19,424 nt of DNA, taken from a bacterium (lineage in GTDB: Bacteria > CG2-30-53-67 > CG2-30-70-394). Positions within the stretch are counted from its first letter, which is position 1; the number at the start of each line of letters is the position of its first letter. The position numbers were made by a program, and so were the translations under genes. The stretch spans positions 1 to 19,424 of the forward strand of contig JAJRSX010000139.1 in the NCBI GenBank assembly GCA_024278555.1, given 5' to 3'. This document shows, in pieces, positions 6,841-13,911 of the stretch. The notes beneath the pieces were generated by a model. The model searched no databases, was not told the DNA's origin, and saw only the letters and a list, made by a program, of their open reading frames with translations.

Positions 6841-6960
6841 TTGGGGTCAAATTGTCAAAAAATTGGGGTCAGAATTGGGGTCAGGCTTGCAAACTTGCAA
6901 GTTTGCCCGTCGATGGCCAACAGGGAGGTCCAAACTTGCAAGTTTGCAAGCCTGACCCCA
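6841..6960. repeat. Element with perfect 30-bp inverted arms, nested palindromes and TTGGGGTCA direct repeats
   Basis: Bases 6876-6905 and 6931-6960 are exact 30-bp inverted copies separated by 25 bases. Each arm contains the 16-bp perfect palindrome CAAACTTGCAAGTTTG, so hairpins can form within and between arms. To the left, the arm's leading TTGGGGTCA occurs twice more (starting 6841 and 6863). It is much more AT-rich than its surroundings. GGGGTCAG-headed inverted units are typical of REP-like elements mobilised by Y1-type REP-associated tyrosine transposases; that link is from general knowledge, and no such gene is in this window. It lies between the divergent rluA-family gene and hflX. 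Confidence 0.85.
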
Positions 6961-7192
6961 GAGCAGACCCTCGGTCAGATCCCCCCTCTGCATCTCCCGC
7001 CTCTCTGCGCGACAATCCAACCGACGGTGATGGCCATGGCGCGTCCCCTTTGCCTCGCCCTGCCGTTGGGGTAAAGAGCGCCTGCACACCCCCTCCCCCC
7101 GGAGCCCCCCCATCTCCACGACCATCCACGGCACCACCCGCGGCCTCAAACCGAGTGAGATTCGCTCCCTCGAGCGTCTCTACCGGCGGCGC

Positions 7193-8767
7193 ATGGGGCG
7201 CGGGGAGTGGATCAGCGACGAGGCGGCGCGCCAGATCACCGAGATCTCCTCCCGCCTCCGCCGCCAGGTCGGCCTGCTCATCGGCCGCGACGGCAAGGTG
7301 AGCCACGTACTGCTCGGCGATCAGACACAGCTCACCATCCCGCGCCTGGCCCGCGAGCGCACCGGCCCCGGCCGTCTGCGTGGCCTGCGCCTGGTCCACA
7401 CCCACCTGGCCGGCGAGCCCCTGTCGCGCGACGACATCACCGACCTGGCCCTCCTGCGGCTCGATCTCATCGCCGCGATCACCTGCACTGCCGGCGGCTT
7501 CCCCGACCAGGCTTTCCTCGCCCACATCGACCCGGAGGGGGAGGGCGCGGCGCCGGTGGTCGTCCTGGAGGGGGCGCACTTTCACGAAGTCGACTTCGAC
7601 TTCGTGGAGGTCGTGGAGGAGGTGGAGGCGAGTCTCGCCCGTGGCCGGCGGGCGAAGGCGGTGGCCGGCCGCGAGGGGGCGCTGCTCCTGGGCAGCTTCC
7701 CGCCGAAGGCGGAGAGCGCCGGGGCGATGGAGGAGCTCGCCGCCCTGTGCACCGCCTGCGGCCTCGACCCGATGGAGCAGGTGGTCCAGCACCGGCGACG
7801 GCCCGACGCCAAGACCGTCTTCGGCTCCGGCAAGCTCGTCGAGGTGATCACCACGGCGCTCCACCGCGGCGCCACCACCCTGGTCTTCTTCCAGGACCTC
7901 ACCCCGGCCCAGGCCAAGGCGATCACCGCCCTCTCCGACCTCAAGGTCCTGGACCGCACCCAGGTGATCCTCGACATCTTCGCCCGCCAGGCCGGCACCC
8001 GGGAGGCGAAGCTGCGGGTCGAACTCGCCCAGCTCACCTACCTCAAGCCACGCCTCGTCGGCCTCTTCCCGCAGCTCTCGCGGCTGGGCGGCGGCATCGG
8101 CACCCGCGGCCCCGGAGAGACCAAGCTGGAGGTGGATCGGCGGCGGATCGACAGCCGCATCGCCCACCTCAAGCGGCAGCTCACCACCGTCGCCGCCGGC
8201 CAGGCCCTGCGCCGCCGGAAGCGGCAACGCGCCGGGGTGCCGATCCTCTCCATCGTCGGCTACACCAACGCTGGCAAGACGACCCTCCTAAACGGGCTCA
8301 CCGCCTCGGCCCTGGAGGCCGCCGACCGCCCCTTCGCGACGCTCGACACGGCGAGCCGCCGCCTGCGCTTCCCGCGCGACCGCGAGGTCCTGATCACCGA
8401 CACGGTCGGCTTCATCCGTGACCTCCCCGAGTCGCTCCTCGGTGCCTTCAAGGCGACCCTGGACGAGCTCGCCGACGCCGACGTGCTGCTCCACGTGGTC
8501 GACTGCGCCGCTGCCGACTTCCGCGACCAGATCGCCACCGTGGACGGGCTCCTCGCCGAGCTCGGCCTCGCCGGCACCCCCCGGGTCCTCGTCTTCAACA
8601 AGGTCGACGCCCTGGACCCGGAGCAGGCGACGCGCCGCTGCCGCGAGTGGGGCGCCATCGGCTGCTCCGCCATCGACCGCGCCACCCTCCGCCCCCTGAT
8701 GGCCGCCCTCGAGCCACGCCTCTTCCCCGAGGGAAAAGGGGACAGGACCCTTTTTCGACACTCTTGA
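7193..8767 (+). CDS. hflX: GTPase HflX (ribosome-splitting factor), long form
   Basis: HflX binds the ribosomal E-site region and splits stalled or heat-damaged ribosomes. This frame gives 524 residues. The N-terminal part is the extra domain of long HflX proteins. The HflX subdomain follows with VFGSGKLVEV, DRTQVILDIFARQAGT and GGGIGTRGPGETKLE. The G domain has G1 GYTNAGKTT, G3 DTVGF, G4 NKVD and G5 CSA. Recognisable family sequence continues in frame upstream of ATG 7193 (TIHGTTRGLKPSEIRSLERL, encoded from 7121), but there is no ATG, GTG or TTG as far as the upstream stop at 7028. A GGAG at 7101-7104 sits seven bases before an ATC at 7112, the best candidate for the true start. The last 11 residues (GKGDRTLFRHS) come from the inverted repeat at 8732-8822 and are not family sequence. 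Confidence 0.93.
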   Translation: MGRGEWISDEAARQITEISSRLRRQVGLLIGRDGKVSHVLLGDQTQLTIPRLARERTGPGRLRGLRLVHTHLAGEPLSRDDITDLALLRLDLIAAITCTAGGFPDQAFLAHIDPEGEGAAPVVVLEGAHFHEVDFDFVEVVEEVEASLARGRRAKAVAGREGALLLGSFPPKAESAGAMEELAALCTACGLDPMEQVVQHRRRPDAKTVFGSGKLVEVITTALHRGATTLVFFQDLTPAQAKAITALSDLKVLDRTQVILDIFARQAGTREAKLRVELAQLTYLKPRLVGLFPQLSRLGGGIGTRGPGETKLEVDRRRIDSRIAHLKRQLTTVAAGQALRRRKRQRAGVPILSIVGYTNAGKTTLLNGLTASALEAADRPFATLDTASRRLRFPRDREVLITDTVGFIRDLPESLLGAFKATLDELADADVLLHVVDCAAADFRDQIATVDGLLAELGLAGTPRVLVFNKVDALDPEQATRRCREWGAIGCSAIDRATLRPLMAALEPRLFPEGKGDRTLFRHS

Positions 8768-8822
8768 GTGTGGTGAGGCCGAGAATGTCGCGGCGGCGAA
8801 AAAGGGTCCTGTCCCCTTTTCC
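8732..8822. repeat. Perfect 26-bp inverted repeat element overlapping the hflX 3' end
   Basis: Bases 8732-8757 and 8797-8822 are exact 26-bp inverted copies beginning GGAAAAGGGGACAGGACCC. They enclose 39 bases that include a smaller ACACTC-TT-GAGTGT hairpin. The GGGGACAGG-type head is typical of small REP-like units. The left arm supplies the final hflX codons and its stop lies in the spacer (8765-8767), so the element probably landed in the end of the gene. As RNA it would form a long hairpin that may attenuate read-through into the lipoprotein gene. Confidence 0.85.
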
Positions 8823-8888
8823 ATGCTTCACCTCGCCCGCGGTTCGTGGTTTGGTATTCGTCCCGCTGTCGCCCTCTCCGGTGTTGCC

Positions 8889-9923
8889 ATGGCCCGCTTG
8901 ACCCTCCTCCGCTTTGCCCTCTTTGCCGGCCTCCTCGCTTTCGCCGCCTGTGGCAAGAAGGGGGATCCGTTGCCGCCGGGGACCCATGTGCCGGCGCCGG
9001 TGCGTGATTTCCGGGCGGTGGCCCGCGGGCTGGAGGTACGCCTCACCTGGCGGGCACCGGCCGGCAACGAGGCGGGCGGGGCGCCGGCCGACGTGGCCAG
9101 CTACCTCCTCTACCGCGAGGACGTGGCCGAGCGGATCGCCTCCGAGTGCGACTGCCGCCAGTGGGAGCTCTTCGACACCGTCGACCTCGAATACCCGGCC
9201 AACGCCTTTGTCCACGGCGACCGGGTCGAGTACATCCTGCCCCTCGCCGCCTTCGAGCGGCGCGGCCTCTTTGCCTTCACCGTCGCCGCCCGCAGCCACT
9301 ACGACGTCGCCTCGGCCATGGCGCCGGAGCAGGTGGTCAACCTGGCACCGCCGCCGTCGCGGGTACGCGGGCTGGTCGCCGCCGCCGGGGAGCGTGCGGT
9401 GCGGTTGTCGTGGCGCCCGTCGGCCGGCGCCGCCGCCTACCGCATCTACCGCTTCGCCCCGGGCACCCCCTTGCCGGACACCCCCACCACCACCGTGCCG
9501 GAGCCGCCCTACGTTGATGAGGCGGTGCGCATGGGTGAGCAATACGCCTACGCGGTGACCGCCATCGGGGCGGGTGATCCGCCACCCGAGTCGCAGCCCT
9601 CCGAGGTGGTGACCGCCGCTCCCCGCGACCGCACCCCGCCCCCACCCCCGAGCAACCTGGTGGCGATCCCCCTCCCCGGCGAGGTCCGCCTCTCCTGGCA
9701 GCCACCGGCCGAGCCGGTCGCCTTCTACCGTGTCTGGCGCACCACCGGCATCGGCGAGGGGAGCCCCATCGGCCGGGTCCCCGGTGCCCACACTACCTAC
9801 ACCGACAAGGGGGTAGAGCCGGGCGGCAACTACCGCTACCGGGTCATCGCCGTTGACGGTGCGGGCAACGAGTCCAAGCCTTCTCCCTGGGCCGGTGCCG
9901 GGCTGGAGCACCTCCTGCCGTAG
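8889..9923 (+). CDS. Fibronectin type III lipoprotein with LptM-like N-terminus, upstream of lysA
   Basis: The 344-residue product begins with a lipoprotein signal (MARLTLLRFALFAGLLAFAAC; lipobox LAFAAC with Cys21). The mature end, CGKKGDPLPPG, resembles the CGxKGPLxxP start of LptM/YifL, the small lipoprotein often encoded next to lysA. Unlike LptM, about 320 further residues follow, with fibronectin type III-like strands: LTWRAPAGN with SYLLYRED, VRLSWRPSAGAAAYRIYRFA and VRLSWQPPAEPVAFYRVWRT. Each has the conserved Trp and the Tyr-rich YxxYR strand. It should be anchored in the outer membrane facing the periplasm, with a binding or scaffold role. ATG 8889 gives a normal-length signal peptide; the in-frame ATG at 8823 would place non-signal sequence first and begins inside the adjacent repeat. 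lysA follows after 106 bases. Confidence 0.82.
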   Translation: MARLTLLRFALFAGLLAFAACGKKGDPLPPGTHVPAPVRDFRAVARGLEVRLTWRAPAGNEAGGAPADVASYLLYREDVAERIASECDCRQWELFDTVDLEYPANAFVHGDRVEYILPLAAFERRGLFAFTVAARSHYDVASAMAPEQVVNLAPPPSRVRGLVAAAGERAVRLSWRPSAGAAAYRIYRFAPGTPLPDTPTTTVPEPPYVDEAVRMGEQYAYAVTAIGAGDPPPESQPSEVVTAAPRDRTPPPPPSNLVAIPLPGEVRLSWQPPAEPVAFYRVWRTTGIGEGSPIGRVPGAHTTYTDKGVEPGGNYRYRVIAVDGAGNESKPSPWAGAGLEHLLP

Positions 9924-10029
9924 GACAGGATCCGAAGTCTGGGTTGCTCCCCACCGCCACGGCTATACTGGCCAGCCCACCCACCGCCGCCGCAACCGTG
10001 CGGCGCGGTTCTCTCGGAGCCACCTGACG

Positions 10030-11286
10030 ATGGAGCCCTTTGTCTACCGTGACGGCCGCCTCTTTGCCGAGGGGGTCGACCTCGCCACCGTCGCCGAGGC
10101 GGTGGGGACCCCCTTTTATTGCTACTCCCACGGCCACCTGAGCGCCCAGGCGGAGGGGTTCGACGGCGCCTTCGGGGAGTTGCCGCACCTCACCTGCTTT
10201 TCGGTGAAGGCGTGCTCCAACCTCGCCATCCTGGCGCTCATGGCCCGCCGGGGGCTGGGGTTCGACATTGTCTCCGGCGGTGAGCTGGCCCGCTGTCTGG
10301 CCGCCGGCGCCGATCCCACGAAGATCGTCTACTCCGGGGTGGGCAAGAGCGCCGCCGAGATGCGCCAGGCGCTGGAGGCGGGGATCCGCTGCTTCAACGT
10401 CGAGTCGCCCGGCGAGCTCGACCTCCTCGACCGGGTGGCCGGCAAGCTCGGTGTGCGGGCGCCGGTGGCCCTGCGGGTGAACCCGGACGTCGATCCGCAG
10501 ACCCACCCGTACATCTCCACCGGCTTGAAGGAGAACAAGTTCGGCATCTCCCACCGGGAGGCGGTGGCGGAGTACCGGCGCGCCGCGGCCATGGCGAACA
10601 TCGACGTGGTGGGGGTGGACTGCCACATCGGCTCCCAGCTCACTACCGTGCAGCCCTTCCTCGACGCCCTCGACCGGCTCCTGGCCCTGGTGGAGCGGTT
10701 GGGCGAGGCGGGGGTGGCGGTGCGCCACCTTGACCTCGGCGGCGGCCTCGGCATCCGCTACGACAACGAGGCCCCCCCCACCCCGGCGGAGTACGCCGGG
10801 GCGCTGGTCGAGCGCATCGCCCCCACCGGCCTCACCCTGATCCTGGAGCCGGGCAGGGTCCTGGTGGGCAACGGCGGTTGCTTCGTCACCCGGGTGCTCT
10901 ACACCAAGGGGAACGAGGGCAAGCGGTTCGTCATCGTTGACGGGGGGATGAACGACCTGGTGCGCCCCGCCCTCTACGGCGCCTACCAGGAGATCCTGCC
11001 GGTGGCGGCCCACCGGTCGCGGCCGAACCGGATCGTCGACGTGGTCGGGCCGATCTGTGAGACCGGCGACTTCCTCGCCCGCTCGCGCGAGCTGCCGGTG
11101 GTCCGCCCGGGCGAGCTCCTGGCGGTGATGTCCGCCGGCGCCTACGGCTTCTCCATGGCCTCCACCTACAACACCCGCCCGCGGGTCGCGGAGGTGATGG
11201 TCCGGGGCGACCGCTACCACGTGATCCGCGAGCGGGAGACGGTGGCGAGCCTGATGGCGGGCGAGCAGATCCCCGAGGGCGTGTAG
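10030..11286 (+). CDS. lysA: Diaminopimelate decarboxylase LysA
   Basis: LysA decarboxylates meso-diaminopimelate to L-lysine with pyridoxal phosphate, the last step of lysine synthesis. The 418-residue product is normal length for the family. It shows the PLP-binding FSVKACSN with Lys60, GFDIVSGGELAR, CHIGSQL, LDLGGGLGI, EPGR, the CETGDFL active-site cysteine loop and GAYGFSMASTYNTRPR. The usual sequence after the lysine is AN; here it is AC, a mild variant. ATG 10030 is supported by GGAG about 11 bases upstream and by the family start MEPFVYRDG. It ends in TAG, which shows that TAG acts as a stop in this organism. dapF, a common neighbour, is not adjacent; the downstream gap instead holds a decayed mobile element. 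Confidence 0.96.
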   Translation: MEPFVYRDGRLFAEGVDLATVAEAVGTPFYCYSHGHLSAQAEGFDGAFGELPHLTCFSVKACSNLAILALMARRGLGFDIVSGGELARCLAAGADPTKIVYSGVGKSAAEMRQALEAGIRCFNVESPGELDLLDRVAGKLGVRAPVALRVNPDVDPQTHPYISTGLKENKFGISHREAVAEYRRAAAMANIDVVGVDCHIGSQLTTVQPFLDALDRLLALVERLGEAGVAVRHLDLGGGLGIRYDNEAPPTPAEYAGALVERIAPTGLTLILEPGRVLVGNGGCFVTRVLYTKGNEGKRFVIVDGGMNDLVRPALYGAYQEILPVAAHRSRPNRIVDVVGPICETGDFLARSRELPVVRPGELLAVMSAGAYGFSMASTYNTRPRVAEVMVRGDRYHVIRERETVASLMAGEQIPEGV

Positions 11287-11356
11287 GGCAGATTTTGTGC
11301 CGCCCCTCGAAGGCGTCACCGGTGGTGGTGATCGGCCTTGCAGGGGGCTGGAAGCG

Positions 11357-11912
11357 GTTTTATCGCAAAGAGGATCAGCGAAAATATCTCAATGTTTTTA
11401 TTGATTATAGATACATTTCAGTCTATACATAAATATGTCTACCCCGCTCCCTACCCCGCCCGTTTCGACCCTGCGCACCTTCCGGCGCACCCACCGGCCC
11501 TTCTTCGCCCAGGCGATGGAGCGGACGCTGAAGATGGCCCAGCAGCAGGGGGTGCTGGATCCCGAGCGGGGCGTCGCTGCCTGGCCACCGGGTGAGCTCG
11601 CGTCTGAGTGAGACGATTCAGGCGGAGATCCTGCTCAAGGTGTTGGCCTACAACCTGATACGGTTGGAGACGGCGGCGGCGGCGGTGCCGATTTGTGTCA
11701 GCTTGGTGGCCCCCCCACCGGGATCCGCATCTTCGCCGCCCGGGTGCCCCTTCCCCCAGTCGAACCCCCGTCCGGACCCGTCAACGCCGTGCTCCTTACT
11801 CTACCCCGTCTGATCGCCGTAGAGGCCGACCGCGGCCCATTTTGGGGCCATTTTCGGAATGAAAATCCGGTGCAACCGAGTTATTTCCGCTGATCCTCTC
11901 TGCGTTGAAAAC
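11357..11912. mobile_element. Decayed insertion-sequence-like unit with about 30-bp terminal inverted repeats
   Basis: The left end (11357-11386) contains AAGAGGATCAGCGAAAATA. The right end (11882-11912), read on the minus strand, contains GAGAGGATCAGCGGAAATA. About 27 of 30 positions match with one gap. Inside, 11381-11436 is strikingly AT-rich and holds a promoter-like TTGATT-17-TATACA (11401-11429) just before a 58-codon frame (11435-11611, MSTPLPTPPVSTLRTFRRTH...). A second frame from GTG 11592 reads SETIQAEILLKVLAYNLIRLE, which resembles the C-terminal helix of DDE transposases (IS1182/IS4-like, from memory). The rest of any transposase is gone. Neither frame is likely to make a working protein. 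Confidence 0.55.
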
Positions 11913-12078
11913 CCCACTCGGCACGATCCCCCGGCCTCCCACCGTCGACACCGCCTCCCCGCCCCCGCCGTCCTCCGCGCCTCCGCGCGAGAATGCACCT
12001 GACGATGATGGATCAGCCGCCCCGGTTGCCGCCGCCGGCCGCCGCCCGTACGGTCTCACCGTCTATCCGACCGGTGTC

Positions 12079-13134
12079 ATGACCTTCCAGCTTCCCCCCC
12101 TCCTTCGCGACCGCCAGGTCCTCGCCCTCCTCGGGGTGATCGTCGTCGCCCTCGTCCTGGTGGTCGGCTTCTCCGGGGCGATCGCCCCCTTCCTCGCCGC
12201 GGCGGTGATCGCCTATGTCCTGGAGCGGATGATCCGTGTCCTCGGTCGTGTCGGTGTCCCCCGCTGGGCCTCCTTCGGCGCCATCTATCTCGCCTTCTTC
12301 CTTGCCCTCCTGTGGAGCTTCTTCTGGCTCCTGCCGGCGGTGGTGGGGCAGCTCCGCGCCCTGGTGGGCGACCTGCCGCGGATCATCTCGGCGGTGCAGA
12401 CCACGGCGGCGGCGCGCCTGGAGGAGACCCGCCGGCTGGTGGGGGCGGGCTACGTCGAGGAGGTGACCCACCGCCTCTCCGACCAGCTCCGCGAGGCGGG
12501 ACAGGCGGCGGTGACCGGCGTCATCCAGGGGATCCCGGGGCTCATCACCCTCCTCGTCTACATGGTCCTGGTCACCTTCCTGGTCTTCTTCTTCATCAAG
12601 GACAAGCAGCGGATCCTCGACTGGATCTGCCGCTTCTGGCCCCGCGACCGGCTGCTGCTGAACCGGGTCCTCAAGGACGTCGACTGCCAGATGGGCCGCT
12701 ACGTCACCGGCAAGCTGTGGGAGGTGGTGATCGTCACCGTCGCCACCGAGATCGCCTTCGAGCTGCTCGGCCTGCGCTACGCCTTCCTGCTTGCCCTGAT
12801 CGCCGGCGTCTCGGTCCTCATCCCGTACATCGGCGCCCTGGCGGTGGCCGCGCCGGTGGCGCTCCTCGCCTTCGCCCAGTGGGGCTTCACCTGGGACGCG
12901 GGGTGGGTGCTCCTCGCCTACGGCCTGATCCAGCTCGTCGACGGCAACCTCCTGGCGCCGGTGATCGTCGGCGAGGCGGTCCACCTCCACCCCACCGCGA
13001 TCATCCTGGCGCTCCTGGTCTTCGGCTCGGTCTGGGGGGTGTGGGGCGCCTTCTTCGCGGTGCCGTTGGCGGTGGTGGTGAAGTCGGTCCTCGACGCCCT
13101 CTCCCAGGGAGAGGGAGAGGGAGGCTCGGTCTAG
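12079..13134 (+). CDS. AI-2E family transporter (YdiK/PerM-type permease)
   Basis: This 351-residue inner-membrane protein belongs to the AI-2E transporter family (PF01594 type). Hydrophobic segments start at about residues 12, 36, 70, 160, 225, 240 and 310. The loop after the third or fourth segment contains the family's amphipathic region (ISAVQTTAAARLEETRRLVG). Also present are VTFLVFFFIKDKQRIL, the signature after the central membrane segments, and PYIGALAVAAPV with LIQLVDGNLLAPVIVGEAVHLHP. Most members have no proven substrate, and one branch acts as Na+/H+ antiporters, so export of autoinducer-2 should not be assumed. The frame is open from about 11905, but that leader contains a CGCAGAG-type repeat and Pro-rich non-family sequence. 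ATG 12079 is therefore chosen, although no Shine-Dalgarno sequence is clear. It ends with TAG. Confidence 0.9.
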   Translation: MTFQLPPLLRDRQVLALLGVIVVALVLVVGFSGAIAPFLAAAVIAYVLERMIRVLGRVGVPRWASFGAIYLAFFLALLWSFFWLLPAVVGQLRALVGDLPRIISAVQTTAAARLEETRRLVGAGYVEEVTHRLSDQLREAGQAAVTGVIQGIPGLITLLVYMVLVTFLVFFFIKDKQRILDWICRFWPRDRLLLNRVLKDVDCQMGRYVTGKLWEVVIVTVATEIAFELLGLRYAFLLALIAGVSVLIPYIGALAVAAPVALLAFAQWGFTWDAGWVLLAYGLIQLVDGNLLAPVIVGEAVHLHPTAIILALLVFGSVWGVWGAFFAVPLAVVVKSVLDALSQGEGEGGSV

Positions 13135-13210
13135 GAGCCTGCCGGACTTTGGTCCGATCTGCTGCGGGAAAGCGGAGCTCGGCCCGGATCGCGAGCGGGA
13201 GCTCGCTCCC
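13133..13210. repeat. REP-like hairpin pair downstream of the AI-2E family gene
   Basis: TAGGAGCC at 13133 leads into the hairpin CGGAC-TTTG-GTCCG (13143-13156). A second unit, read on the minus strand as GTGGGAGCGAGCTCCCGCTC, forms GCGAGC-GGGA-GCTCGC (13191-13206). The facing GTRGGAGC heads are the same type as in the cluster at 3475-3560. Placement directly after a stop codon suits a REP unit that may also stabilise or end the upstream transcript. Confidence 0.6.
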
Positions 13211-13330
13211 ACCACGCGACCGCCGGTCCGGTGGCAGGTTGTCCCCCTTCCGTGGCCGTCGCCTTCGGGGTGACCGGCGTCGCCCGGTGAGCGAGTGCGA
13301 CAATACCTGGCCTTTCGTGTAAGAAAGTAG

Positions 13331-13359
13331 TTGACTGCGGCGTTGATGAATCGTACAAG
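13331..13359 (+). promoter_or_regulatory. Probable sigma-70 promoter of the merR-parA operon
   Basis: TTGACT (13331-13336) and TACAAG (13354-13359) are spaced by exactly 17 bases, which leaves a leader of about 45 bases before ATG 13411. The stretch is AT-richer than its surroundings. The normal 17-base spacing argues against classical MerR activation, which uses over-long 19-20 base spacers. Confidence 0.55.
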
Positions 13360-13410
13360 GCCCGCGTAACCGCCGCTCGTCCCATCGTTTACCTAGCGGA
13401 GCGGGTCGCC

Positions 13411-13875
13411 ATGGCCGAGGCTAGACGCCTGTTTGCGCCACGCGAGATCGTGGGGATCCTTGGGATCACCCACCGGCAGCTCTCGCATTGGGCGAAGAGC
13501 GGCCTGGTGGTCCCAGGCGCGCACACCCGCGGCGGCCACGCCCGCTACACCTTCCAGGACCTCGTCGCCCTGGCGACGGTGAAGAGGCTCCTGGATAGCG
13601 GCGTGCCTCTGCAGCGGGTGCGGAGGTCGGTGGGGGCGCTCCGCCGCCTCCTGCCCACCGTCCGCCGACCCTTGGTGGAGCTCACCCTGGTGGCGAGCGA
13701 GTCCGTGGTCTTGGTCATCTACGAAGAGACCGCCTTCGAGGCCCTCACCGGCCAGCAGTGGATCATCGACGTCGCCGCCCTGGCGCGCGACGTGGCCCGA
13801 TACCAACGCCGTCGCGGCCCCGACCCCGAGGCCGCGGCAGAGGAGAAACCCCACAGGAGCGCCTCGGGCATGTGA
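13411..13875 (+). CDS. MerR-family helix-turn-helix protein, first gene of the parA operon
   Basis: The 154-residue product has a MerR-type winged helix-turn-helix at residues 5-75: FAPREIVGILGITHRQLSHW, a GGHARYTFQDL wing and a second helix pair, VKRLLDSGVPLQRVRRSVGA. The rest is not a metal-binding MerR effector domain and has no Cys pair. It is a short beta-rich region, LVELTLVASESVVLVIYEET, followed by FEALTGQQWIIDVAALARDV and a basic, Glu-rich tail. GGAG lies nine bases before ATG 13411. The stop is 36 bases before the ParA-CBM48 gene. It probably either autoregulates the operon or acts as the DNA- or cargo-linked partner of the ParA ATPase; HTH proteins of this small type often pair with ParA proteins. 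Which role applies is open. Confidence 0.85.
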   Translation: MAEARRLFAPREIVGILGITHRQLSHWAKSGLVVPGAHTRGGHARYTFQDLVALATVKRLLDSGVPLQRVRRSVGALRRLLPTVRRPLVELTLVASESVVLVIYEETAFEALTGQQWIIDVAALARDVARYQRRRGPDPEAAAEEKPHRSASGM

Positions 13876-13911
13876 TCTTTTGCCGCGCGGCGCGGAAAGG
13901 GAGGTGGTGCG

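Noticed and set aside
6841-6960. TTGGGGTCA repeats as a small CRISPR array
   Set aside because: The spacing is irregular, the units are too short, and the dominant structure is a perfect inverted repeat; no cas genes are present.
11435-11611. A genuine 58-residue gene with a promoter-like upstream region
   Set aside because: It lies wholly within the decayed mobile element, its promoter-like -10 ends only five bases before the ATG, and its Pro/Arg-rich product has no recognisable features.
11905-12078. N-terminal extension of the AI-2E family protein from a TTG start
   Set aside because: The extension starts inside the right end of the decayed element, contains a CGCAGAG-type repeat and is Pro/Ala-rich without family similarity. 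ATG 12079 gives the normal length.
13331-13359. MerR-activated promoter with over-long spacer
   Set aside because: The spacer is 17 bases, normal for sigma-70, and I see no dyad centred between the hexamers.
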